From the NCBI RefSeq assembly GCF_005405925.1, contig NZ_BJHV01000001.1:1-64000 (forward strand): 64,000 nt of DNA, read 5' to 3'. This stretch comes from Streptomyces antimycoticus. Its GTDB lineage: Bacteria; Actinomycetota; Actinomycetes; Streptomycetales; Streptomycetaceae. The notes beneath the pieces were generated by a model that searched no databases, had not been told where the DNA came from, and saw nothing but the letters and a program-made list of their open reading frames with translations. A program made the translations under genes and the position numbers. Below, piece by piece: positions 55,216-63,282 of the stretch (the stretch's first letter is position 1; the number at the start of each line of letters is the position of its first letter).

Positions 55216-55645
55216 GCAACGTCCGGGAACACCATCACCTCCCGACGCCCGTGCAACGACTGATGACCGTCCTCGAGGGTTGGAGCCGACGTATCGGCTG
55301 CCCACGGCTGACACCGGCACTGCCAGCCGCTGTCGTTGGGCAGAGAGGGTGGGTGCCATCGGGATCGTGGCCATAGACACTCACCAACCAATAGGGCGCC
55401 CCGTTCGCCGCATCGGCCCTGTCCGCGTCAACACAAGGTGTTGGCTGCCCGCACATCGCTGAGGGTGCGTCGCGCGACGCCACCGAAGCCGGCGCCGCTG
55501 GTCGTGTCGCTCCAGCTCTCATAAGCGACGAACAAGGCAAGTGTCCAGTTCGGCGAGGCGGTCAGGGTAAAGCGGTTGCCCGCGGGCGGACTGCTGACGA
55601 TCATCACCGATGGCTGGTGAACTTTCTGCTGCGAGGGGGTCTGCG
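55216..55645. other. No gene seen
   Basis: Shadow frames only; no clear hairpin after the STAS-ANTAR stop. Confidence 0.4.
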
Positions 55646-56734
55646 GTGACGATCGTGACGAGAGCTGACGGCTTCGATCCAGCTTGCCTGGAGGAGGCCG
55701 TTTCCCGAGCGGCGGGAGGGAAAGGGTTCTCCGGCACGGTCCGCGTCACGCGGCACGGGGAGCCGGTATTCACCCGCGCGTTCGGGATGGCGTCACGGCG
55801 ATGGTCCATACCGAACACGTGCGACACGCGCTTCCGCGTCGCGTCGGTGTCCAAGATGTTCACAGCGGTGGCCGTCCTGCAGCTCGTCGAGCGGAAACAG
55901 GTCCGCCTGGACAAAGCACTGGTGGACTTCGTGAGAGACCACATGCCCCAGCTCGATCCGCGTGTCACGGTCCGTCACGCCCTGACGATGACAGCGGGCA
56001 TCGGCGACTGGTTCGAAGAGGGCAGCGACGACTGGCAGGCCGAATGGGCTGTCCTGACCTCCTCCCACCCGCTCTACCTGCTGCGGAGCAACGAGGACTA
56101 CCTGCCGCTGTTCGCCGACAAGCAACCCCACTTCCCTCCCGGGGAGCGTCATCTCTACAACGGCGCCGGCTACATCCTGCTCGGCCTGCTCATCGAAGCG
56201 GTGACCGGCCGCTCCTTCGAAGAGGTCGTCGCCGACGACGTCTACGCCCGTGCCGGAATGAGCACGGCAGGATTCCCGGCCCTGGACGACTTGGGGCCGG
56301 ACACCGCCGAGGGATACCTCACCACCCCCGACAGCCCCACTCCGTACCGGACCAATCACTACGCGACCACCCCCGGGGCTGCCGCCGACGGAGGAGCCAC
56401 CTGTACCGCCGCCGATCTGACGGCCTTCGCCCACGCGCTGCGCCACGGGCGGCTCCTCAACGACGAGATCACGCGCCTCGCGCTGACCCCGCAGGTCGAC
56501 GAACGTGAGGAGAAGGTCCGCGGCTACAGGTGGATGTACGGCTTCGGCCTCACCCACATCCTCGACAACGAAGGAACCATCGTCCGCTGGGGCCACACCG
56601 GCGAAGAGGACGGGGTCAGCGCCCGCCTCTACCACTACCCGCAGCAGGGCCTGGACGTCGCTGTCCTCGGCAACATCAGCTGGTGCGCAGGCGACATGGG
56701 GTGGGCCATCCACGACGCCCTCGTCGGCAACTGA
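55646..56734 (+). CDS. Serine hydrolase, beta-lactamase/class C-like fold
   Basis: A 362-aa penicillin-binding-protein-like hydrolase. The SxxK motif is FRVASVSKMFTAVAVLQL, the Tyr motif is HLYNGAGYILLG (a YxN variant) and the KTG-like motif is WGHTGEEDG. No signal peptide is seen, so it is probably cytoplasmic and an esterase or peptidase rather than a true beta-lactamase. The GTG at 55646 has GAGGGGG upstream; the in-frame ATG at 55610 lacks a ribosome site but cannot be ruled out. Confidence 0.82.
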   Translation: MTIVTRADGFDPACLEEAVSRAAGGKGFSGTVRVTRHGEPVFTRAFGMASRRWSIPNTCDTRFRVASVSKMFTAVAVLQLVERKQVRLDKALVDFVRDHMPQLDPRVTVRHALTMTAGIGDWFEEGSDDWQAEWAVLTSSHPLYLLRSNEDYLPLFADKQPHFPPGERHLYNGAGYILLGLLIEAVTGRSFEEVVADDVYARAGMSTAGFPALDDLGPDTAEGYLTTPDSPTPYRTNHYATTPGAAADGGATCTAADLTAFAHALRHGRLLNDEITRLALTPQVDEREEKVRGYRWMYGFGLTHILDNEGTIVRWGHTGEEDGVSARLYHYPQQGLDVAVLGNISWCAGDMGWAIHDALVGN

Positions 56735-56871
56735 GACAGCCGCATGCCGCGACGGCGCTGTCAGCGGTCGGTGTCGCGCACGAGGCCGCCGGGTGGCGGG
56801 ACGCGGTCAGCCGCGCGATCACACGCGATAATCCCGGCCACGTGGACGGTCATCCCGGGATACTGGTCGCC

Positions 56872-57618
56872 ATGGATGAGGTCAAGGTCGTCGTCGCCCA
56901 TTCCGAGCGCGCGACCCTGCGCGTCGGCGAGGTGTTCCTGAAGGTGGACGCCGATCAGGCGCGCATCGACGTCGAAGTCGAGGCGATGGCCCTGGCACCG
57001 GTCCCGACCCCGGAGGTCCTGTGGCGTAAGCCGCCCGTGCTCGCGATCGCCGCCGTCCCGGGGACGGCGCTCGGCCGCCTCGGCGAGCCGTCGACCGCGT
57101 CGCCGGCGGCGTGGGCCACGGCGGGTGCCGCCATCCGGAAGTTGCACGACGCGCCGTTGCCGTCCTGGCCCGGCCGGGCCGGCCGGGGCCTCGACGAGCT
57201 GGCGGCGGATCTCGACGGCGAGTGCGGGCGGCTCGTGACGAACGGCGTCCTGCCCGCCGACCTGGTCACCCGCAACCGCCAGGTCGCCGATGCCGCGCTC
57301 CGGCCGTGGACTCCGGTGTTCACGCACGGCGACCTGCAGATCACTCACGTGTTCGTCGACGGCGACGAGATCACTGGCATCATCGACTGGTCCGAGGCGG
57401 GCCAGGGTGATGCCCTGTACGACCTCGCCACCTTGACGCTCGGACACGAGGAACACCTCGGCGACGTCGTCGTCGGCTATGGCGCCGACGTCGACCTCGA
57501 CGTGATCCGCGCGTGGTGGTCGTTGCGAAGCCTGCTGGCGGTTCGCTGGCTGGTCGAGCACGGCTTTGACCCGTTCGCGCCGGGCTGCGAGGTCGACGTG
57601 CTGAGATCCCGCATGTGA
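56872..57618 (+). CDS. Aminoglycoside phosphotransferase-like (APH/choline kinase fold) protein
   Basis: 248 aa. The catalytic loop is VFTHGDLQITHVFVDGD; the position usually Asn (HGDLxxxN) is His, so metal binding may be altered. The metal-binding motif GIIDWSEAGQGDALYDLATL is present. The N-lobe Lys is probably in EVFLKVDAD. The fold covers many small-molecule kinases, so a resistance role is not established. It starts 137 bases after the serine hydrolase. The ATG at 56872 has a weak ribosome site; a GTG about 30 bases upstream is an alternative. Confidence 0.8.
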   Translation: MDEVKVVVAHSERATLRVGEVFLKVDADQARIDVEVEAMALAPVPTPEVLWRKPPVLAIAAVPGTALGRLGEPSTASPAAWATAGAAIRKLHDAPLPSWPGRAGRGLDELAADLDGECGRLVTNGVLPADLVTRNRQVADAALRPWTPVFTHGDLQITHVFVDGDEITGIIDWSEAGQGDALYDLATLTLGHEEHLGDVVVGYGADVDLDVIRAWWSLRSLLAVRWLVEHGFDPFAPGCEVDVLRSRM

Positions 57619-57694
57619 GGCTGCGCGGGCCCGACTGCTAGCAGTGCGTTTTGACGCATCGAGCAGGCCATCTCCTCAATCGCGCCGCCTGCCC

Positions 57695-58250
57695 CTACTC
57701 CCAGCAAAGTGCGGTGCGGAGTCGTTGCCGACAGATGACGGCGCAGCCGAGGGTGACGAACGGGCGGTGGATGTCGTCGCGGATCTCCCAACGGGTGCGC
57801 AGGCGACGGAACCAGTGCAGCAGCGCGATCGCGCCTTCCACGACCCAGCGGTACACGCCCAGGCCGGAGCCCTGCCCGGTGCCGCGCCGGGCGGTGTACG
57901 GGGTGATCTGGAACCGGCGGACCCTGTCCCGGTAGACCTCGTGGTCATAGCCGCGGTCGGCGTGCAGGTGCTTGGGGCGGCGCAGTGGCCGACCGCACTT
58001 GCCGCGGCTCGGTGGGACGGCCTCGTTCGGCGGGATCAGTCGGGTGACGTCGTTGCGGTTGCCGCCGGTGCTGATCACCGCGAGCGGGATGCCGTGCGCC
58101 TCAACGATCAGATGGTGCTTGCTGCCGGTCTTGCCCCGGTCCACCAGGGACGGACCGGTGGCCGGCCCACCCTTCATCGCGCGGATGCGGCTGCAGTCGA
58201 CCGCGGCGCGGGAGATGTCCAGCAGGTCTGCGGCCCACAGCGCGGAGGGT
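57695..58250 (-). pseudogene. IS5-family transposase, 5'-truncated
   Basis: The open part runs from ALWAADLLDISRAAVDCSRI (first Asp in VDCS) through RAMKGGPATGPSLVDRGKTG, the second Asp in HLHADRGYDHEVYR, and GVYRWVVEGAIALLHWFRRL (Glu) to a stop at 57695. The N-terminal third is missing, so the element cannot move itself. It is a different subgroup from the two other IS5-type copies in the window. Its broken edge meets the Ku remnant. Confidence 0.75.
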
Positions 58251-58309
58251 GACCTGCTGGCGACGGCTTCGTCGTCGATCTACCACGGCCTGGCAGCGGT
58301 CTTCCTCGT

Positions 58310-58525
58310 CTCGACTGGCTCGCAAGGGGCACGCGCCCCCTGGAGTGGAGGCGCCGGCCGAGCCGGAGCAAGGTCGTCGATCTCGTGTCCGCCCTCCAGG
58401 ACAGCGTGCGGGCCGCGAACCAGGCCCTCGGCGAGGAAGGCGACGAAGGCGAGGGGCGGGAGATGCGGCCCAGGAAGAAAGCCCCCACCAAGAAGGCTCC
58501 GGCGAAGAAGCGGCCCATGTCCTGA
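58310..58525 (+). pseudogene. Ku (non-homologous end-joining) C-terminal remnant
   Basis: KVVDLVSALQDSVRAANQAL followed by a basic Lys-Ala-Pro tail (RPRKKAPTKKAPAKKRPMS) is typical of the C-terminal end of Streptomyces Ku. A one-base slip near 58368 joins it to PPGVEAPAEPE in the previous frame. The DNA-binding Ku core is absent; an IS5-type fragment lies immediately upstream. Confidence 0.6.
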
Positions 58526-58603
58526 ACCCGTCCTGTGTCATCCGCCGAAACATGGGCATACGAGGGCGGACCTGAGGGGGGACCCTCTCTAAGGAGCACC
58601 GCC

Positions 58604-58888
58604 GTGATCAAGAAGCTTCACGACATCGGCCTGCGCTCGGAGTACGCCTACACCGCCGCCGTCGCCTCCATCGGCCTGTCGGTCTTCACATGGGCCACAT
58701 CCCTCCGCGCCGAAACCGGTAAGGGCCTCGACCGGGCGGACCGGTGGGGCATCTTCGTCGGCGAGTGGGCACCCACCTTCTTCTGCCTCGGCCTCGCCCT
58801 GTCCCACTACGAACAGGAAGAAGGCTCGCTGATGGGCAAGGCGCACACCGACGGCGAGCGGCAGCCGCAGCGGGTGGGCGCTCCGTAA
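58604..58888 (+). CDS. Small conserved membrane protein
   Basis: 94 aa. From GTG 58604 it reads VIKKLHDIGLRSEYAYTAAV, with two hydrophobic helices (TAAVASIGLSVFTWAT and WAPTFFCLGLALSHYE) and a charged tail. AAGGAG at 58591-58596 is a good ribosome site. It is common in Streptomyces with no assigned role. Confidence 0.7.
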   Translation: MIKKLHDIGLRSEYAYTAAVASIGLSVFTWATSLRAETGKGLDRADRWGIFVGEWAPTFFCLGLALSHYEQEEGSLMGKAHTDGERQPQRVGAP

Positions 58889-58913
58889 CGCGCGATGCTC
58901 CACGGCTGTCAGC

Positions 58914-59372
58914 GTGAAGCGAAGGCGGCAGTGGCCTCAGCGGCGAAGACCTGGCCTGCTTCAGGCCCCGTGGCAGATCGAAGACGTCTTCGTCCCCCAG
59001 CCCCTACGTCTCTCCAACGCCGCCGCGGCGGCGTTGGAGACCATCAACGAGACCGTGCGCACCGCCACCACCCCGCCAGGCCGGGGGCCGCAGCCGGACC
59101 TGACCGGCTCGGGGCAGGCGCTGGCCGCACTGTTGCTGCTGCGGGAGCTCCGGGACCAGCCCGGGACCCGTGACCACCCGCCGGTGGCGCCGGGGCCCGT
59201 GGCCATCTCGCCCGGCTCGCGGACACCCTCGCCCACGACGACGCCGCCCAGCTCGTCGCCCCGCTCGCCGAAACCCATCAGCATCTGACAGCACGCCATG
59301 CCGATCTCGCGGCCCGCTTCGACACCATGACCCGCCACGCCGGCCGGCTACGGAAAGGTGCCACATCGGCGT
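58914..59372 (+). pseudogene. HSP18-regulator-like protein, frame broken
   Basis: The first frame gives RLSNAAAAALETINETVRTA and SGQALAALLLLRELRDQ, then becomes Pro/Ser-rich. The expected C-terminus ARLADTLAHDDAAQLVAPLA, ETHQHLTARHADLAARFDTM and TRHAGRLRKGATSA lies in another frame to the TAG at 59370-59372. The switch is near 59190. The layout resembles the helical proteins often labelled HSP18 transcriptional regulator in Streptomyces, a name with little proof. A 30-bp palindrome sits in its first part. Confidence 0.5.
59011..59040. repeat. Perfect 30-bp palindrome
   Basis: Each 15-base arm begins TCTCCAACGCCGCC and reads into its own complement with no spacer. It lies inside the frame coding SNAAAAALET, so it is either coincidence of Ala codons or a cruciform/protein-binding site. 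Confidence 0.7.
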
Positions 59373-59591
59373 AGCTGTGCTGTCCGGACAGCACGCCTGG
59401 ACAGCATGGTCGAGTTGCCCGGCCGGGTCGGCCAGGCCGTCAGCGTGCAGGTCGAACCGCTCCGAGGAGGTGGGCGGGTGGTCGCCGACTGGGCGGGCGG
59501 CGTAGGCCGAGGCCCTGTGCTCCGCGCAGGTCACAGGCGTGGGCGGCGACCATCAGCAGCCGCTCCGGGACCCTGGACGTCGTGCGGCTGC

Positions 59592-60176
59592 TCAGCCGTC
59601 CTTGCCCATGGCCTTGCGGATGGTGTCGCGGGTGCGGTCGATCATGGCCGCCACCGGACCGGCCAGGATGTTCTTCGCGGCGGTCTCCACCCCCGGATGC
59701 GGATGAGTGGGAGCCATGGCTTCGGCGGCCTTGACCGCCTTGGCCATATGGGCGAGCCGATCGGCACCGGTACGCCGCCGCAGCTGGACGAATTCGTAGC
59801 GCTCCTCGGCGCGGGCGTGTGCCATGACCTCGGTGCGCAGTTCCCTCAGCGAGGGCAGGAACCCGGCGTCCGCGGTGTCCATCCCGTCGAGGCGGCTGAG
59901 CTTCTCCTTGGCCTGCTTCTCTTCCCGCAGCCGGTCCTCGACCACCCCTTCGCCGCCGTCGAAGGACCGGCGTGCCACGGGGTGCACCACTTCCTCCTCC
60001 GCCGTCTCGTGGACCGCCAGCATCCGCACCAGGCGGCGGAAGGCGTCCCGCCGGTCGTCACCTGCGGACCGCTCCACCTCGTCGAAGAGGTTGCGGATCT
60101 CGCCGTGCTGACGCATCAGGAGCGCCACCACATCGTCCATGCCGTCGGCAGCGTGGCGCTGAGCGTCATCGGTCAC
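59592..60176 (-). CDS. Hemerythrin HHE-domain protein
   Basis: 194 aa. The domain (about 10-140) shows di-iron ligands: LLMRQHGEIRNLFDEV, LAVHETAEEEVVHPVARR (two His and Glu), then TEVMAHARAEERYEFVQL. A conserved tail with APTHPHPGVETAAKNILAGP and DRTRDTIR follows. The start is the GTG at 60176, since GGAGG stands 5 bases before it and the resulting length equals its paralogue at 61577. It lies 37 bases downstream of the ferritin-like gene on the same strand. An oxygen or NO sensing/storage role is inferred from the family. Confidence 0.85.
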   Translation of the reverse strand: MTDDAQRHAADGMDDVVALLMRQHGEIRNLFDEVERSAGDDRRDAFRRLVRMLAVHETAEEEVVHPVARRSFDGGEGVVEDRLREEKQAKEKLSRLDGMDTADAGFLPSLRELRTEVMAHARAEERYEFVQLRRRTGADRLAHMAKAVKAAEAMAPTHPHPGVETAAKNILAGPVAAMIDRTRDTIRKAMGKDG

Positions 60177-60213
60177 GATGTCCTCCAAGTGCCGGGGCCG
60201 GGGGCCGGGTGGG

Positions 60214-61416
60214 TCAGTCGCGGGAGCGCTGCGACGGCGCCGGGTGCTCGCCCTCGGTTTCCAGCCGGTACTCCCGGCCGAACATCTCGCGGTGCTGCGC
60301 CATCACGCGCTCGCTCGGTAGCTGATCGCCGTCGTTGAGGTGCGCCTGCATGGCCTCGAACCGCTCGTGCGCCTCCCGTACGTAACCGGTACCGAGGGTC
60401 GTGAGGTCCATCTGCGTGGCCAGCAGCTCGCGGACGTATGCCTTGTTGGGCTCGAAGGTGAGCACCTTGGGCAACTGGGGCGCGACGACCTCCTCGGGCT
60501 CGCGGCCGTCGTTACGGCGCATCAGATCACCGGCGATGCGCAGATGCTCCAGCTCCATGTTCAGGTGCAGCTCCCAGATGGCCTTCACCTTGGGGTCGGG
60601 CTCCTGCTCCATGAAGGAGTGGTAGAGGTAGCACTCGTTGTACTCGTGAACGACCAGTTGCTCCCACCAGGTCTCGCCCGGGTCGACCAGGGACTCGTAG
60701 TGGGTGACGTGCTCTTCCTCAATCAGCCCGATTTCCTGGTAGAGCTGTCGGGCGATCGGCTCCATGTACTGCGGGCCGACGTTCATGTAGAAGTTCATGG
60801 TCTGCTGCTCCGCCGCCATGATCGTCAGCGCGTGGAGCCGGGAGAGCGGATTGACCCGAGTCCGGTCGTAGGGCTCGCGGACGTTGTCCGCCGGATGGCG
60901 GTGGTGGTATCTCGTCGGCCGGCCGGGCATGATCTCGGTCACCCCGTGGACGATCTCCTCCGCCTTCCGATGCTCGATCATCTCGTACAGGTTCGCGTAC
61001 CGGTACAGATGGTCGAAGTCCTCCAGCACCCCGAACTGATACGCCTGGGTGAGATACGGATCGGGCTCCATCCGGGCCACCCAGGCCGTCAGGTCCACCG
61101 CGACCTGCTCATAGGCGATCGTCGTCTCCAGCACCGAGGCGACCCCCGGCAGCAGCCAGTTCACCGCCTTCTGCTGCTGCGCCTCGACATAGCGGGTACG
61201 AGCCAGCTCCCGCTTCACCTCCAGGTCCGGACAGTGGCGCGCCATCTGGTGGCTGAAAAGGATCGCCTCGACCTCGATTCCGTTCATGGCGATGATGCGG
61301 CACCGGGTGTACGGGTCGCAGCGATCCGGATCAATCGGGGAAACATCCAGCTCACGCCAGGTGCGGACCTGACGGTCGAGGGGGATGCCCCGCTGCTCCA
61401 ACGGGTTGAACGACAT
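60214..61416 (-). CDS. Ferritin-like di-iron domain protein
   Basis: A 400-aa all-helical protein. It has repeated Glu/His metal motifs of the ferritin-like type: IEVEAILFSHQ, ETTIAYEQVAV, EDFDHLYRYANLYEMIEHRK, EEHVTHYESL and NMELEHLRIAGD. The composition suggests two four-helix bundles. I do not know the precise family; a redox, iron-storage or oxygenase-like role is possible. The ATG at 61416 has a TAGGAG ribosome site. It is probably co-transcribed with the hemerythrin gene at 59592 and divergent from the other one at 61577. Confidence 0.75.
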   Translation of the reverse strand: MSFNPLEQRGIPLDRQVRTWRELDVSPIDPDRCDPYTRCRIIAMNGIEVEAILFSHQMARHCPDLEVKRELARTRYVEAQQQKAVNWLLPGVASVLETTIAYEQVAVDLTAWVARMEPDPYLTQAYQFGVLEDFDHLYRYANLYEMIEHRKAEEIVHGVTEIMPGRPTRYHHRHPADNVREPYDRTRVNPLSRLHALTIMAAEQQTMNFYMNVGPQYMEPIARQLYQEIGLIEEEHVTHYESLVDPGETWWEQLVVHEYNECYLYHSFMEQEPDPKVKAIWELHLNMELEHLRIAGDLMRRNDGREPEEVVAPQLPKVLTFEPNKAYVRELLATQMDLTTLGTGYVREAHERFEAMQAHLNDGDQLPSERVMAQHREMFGREYRLETEGEHPAPSQRSRD

Positions 61417-61576
61417 AACGGCTCCTATGGCGACAGCAGACTCACTCCTTACCGCGCGGATGTTCTCGATATGTTCCTTACGGGGACATTTGACCCTATC
61501 GCCGGTTCATCGTTTCCGTCGCGCCCGCGGGGTGACCCGTGGAGCGCAGAACAAGGAGCGAGGGAAGGACGACGCG

Positions 61577-62161
61577 ATGAGCCAGGCAGACGAGGAACGC
61601 CGGGAGGCCGCGCGACTGCCGGAAGGCGACGTGGTGGCGATCCTGCTGGAGCAGCACGCGCGCATACGCGACCTCTTCACGGAGGTGAAGAGCGCCGAGG
61701 GCACACACAAACAGCAGGCGTTCGACGAGTTGCGCGCCCTGCTGGCGGTGCACGAGACGGCGGAGGAGATGATCGTCCGTCCGGTCGCCGAGGACACCAT
61801 CGGCAAGGACGAGGCCGAGGCCCGTAACCGCGAGGAAGCAGAGGCCAACAAGGTGCTGGCCCGGCTGGAGAAGATGGACCTGACCAGTTCCGACTTCGAC
61901 GCGCAGCTCGCGGCGTTCGAACAGGCTGTGATCGCCCATGCCGAACACGAAGAGCGCGAGGAGTTCCCCGGTGTGCACGCCGGGCGCAGCGAAGAGCAGC
62001 TCAGAAACATGGGCACGCGCCTGCGGGCCGCCGAGAAGGTCGCACCCACCCATCCGCACCCCTCGGCGGCAGGGTCGCCGACAGCTCAGTGGACGGTGGG
62101 ACCCTTCGCGTCCCTGGTGGACCGGACGCGCGACGCCATCAACGAGGCCACGCGCGGCTGA
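61577..62161 (+). CDS. Hemerythrin HHE-domain protein, paralogue with one ligand changed
   Basis: 194 aa, the same length and layout as the hemerythrin at 59592. The motifs are LLEQHARIRDLFTEV, LAVHETAEEMIVRPVAED and AVIAHAEHEEREEF, then APTHPHPS and DRTRDAIN. In the second motif the paralogue has VVHP and this protein has IVRP, so one conserved His ligand is Arg. It may bind iron differently or have lost it. The ATG at 61577 follows GAAGG. Confidence 0.85.
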   Translation: MSQADEERREAARLPEGDVVAILLEQHARIRDLFTEVKSAEGTHKQQAFDELRALLAVHETAEEMIVRPVAEDTIGKDEAEARNREEAEANKVLARLEKMDLTSSDFDAQLAAFEQAVIAHAEHEEREEFPGVHAGRSEEQLRNMGTRLRAAEKVAPTHPHPSAAGSPTAQWTVGPFASLVDRTRDAINEATRG

Positions 62162-62282
62162 CCGCGAGCTTCCCTTCGCATGGCGGCGCCCCCTATACGG
62201 CGCTGTCAGCGTCACCGCGGACATCACGTTGGTAATGGCCCGACCAACGACGCGTCCGGGCGTCGCGGGACGGGACCAGGGT

Positions 62283-63211
62283 TGCTGGGAGAACCGGGGC
62301 GTGTGCGGGGCGCAGCGGCGGCATGGACCGCCACCTGCCTCCAGCCGAACGGGCGACGGCGTGGCGGGGCACGCCGGCAACCCGGACCGAACGCCGAGAA
62401 AGCGGTCTCCGGCGACCGGGAGGATGCGGACGCCCGGTGGCGCGGCGGAGGCGAGGGCGGCGGGCACGGTGGTCAGCCCGCAGCCGGCGGCGACGAGATG
62501 GAGCTTGGCGAGCCAGTCGCGGGCGGTGTGCGCGATCTCGGGGCGCTCGTCCAGGCCCGGCCACACGCCCATCAGCCGGTCCTCGCCGGAGGACGAACCC
62601 GCGATCCAGCGCTGCCCGCGCAGGTCGGCGACGTCGATGAACTCGCCGCGGGCCAGCGGGTGGGTGGCGGGTACCGCCAGGTACAGGGCGCGTTCGGTGA
62701 GTGTCTGCAGCGCGAGCGGGGGCGACTCGGCGTCCGGCGGGCGGAAGGGCGGCGCGGACGCCAGCAGGGCCACATCCAGGCTGCCGGCCCGCAGGGCGCG
62801 CACCAGCGCCGGGGGGGGTCCCTCCCGGCTGACGACGTGCAAGGCGGGGTCCGTGCGGCGCGGCGCGGCCAGGGCCCGGGGCAACAGCACGGCTCCGGCG
62901 CTGGGGAATCAGCCCAGCCGGACCGTGCCGGCCTCCCCCGGCAAGCCGGACAGCTCCCTGGCGGTCGCGTCGATCTCATCCAGCACGACCGCCGCGCGGC
63001 GCATGACGACGCGGCCGGCCGCGGTGAGCCGCACTCCGTCGCGCCGCCGCTCCAGCAGTTCCGCGCCCGCGACCCGCTCGATCGCGGCGGTCTGCCGGGA
63101 GACGGCCGACTGCGTGTAGCCCAGCGAAGCGGCGGCCGCGGTGGAGGTTCCCTGCTCGGCGACGGCGCGGAAGACACGCAGCGCGGTCAGTGACACATCC
63201 GTGAAGTCCAT
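62283..63211 (-). pseudogene. LysR-family regulator with in-frame stop
   Basis: The HTH is intact from MDFTDVSLTALRVFRAVAEQ through ASLGYTQSAVSRQTAAIERV. After GTVRLG a TGA occurs at 62909-62911 and the same frame goes on FPSAGAVLLPRALAAPRRTD through PATHPLARGEFIDVADLRGQ to LHLVAAGCGLTTVPAALA and ILPVAGDRFLGVR. The end then becomes nonsense near 62.37 kb. The TGA probably replaces a sense codon such as TGG. Divergent from the SDR at 63283, the usual target arrangement. Confidence 0.75.
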
Positions 63212-63282
63212 GACGTTTACGCATACTAGCCGTGCTGAACTTTCGTTGGACTCATGCACACGGGGTTCCTAGCGTGGCAGGC

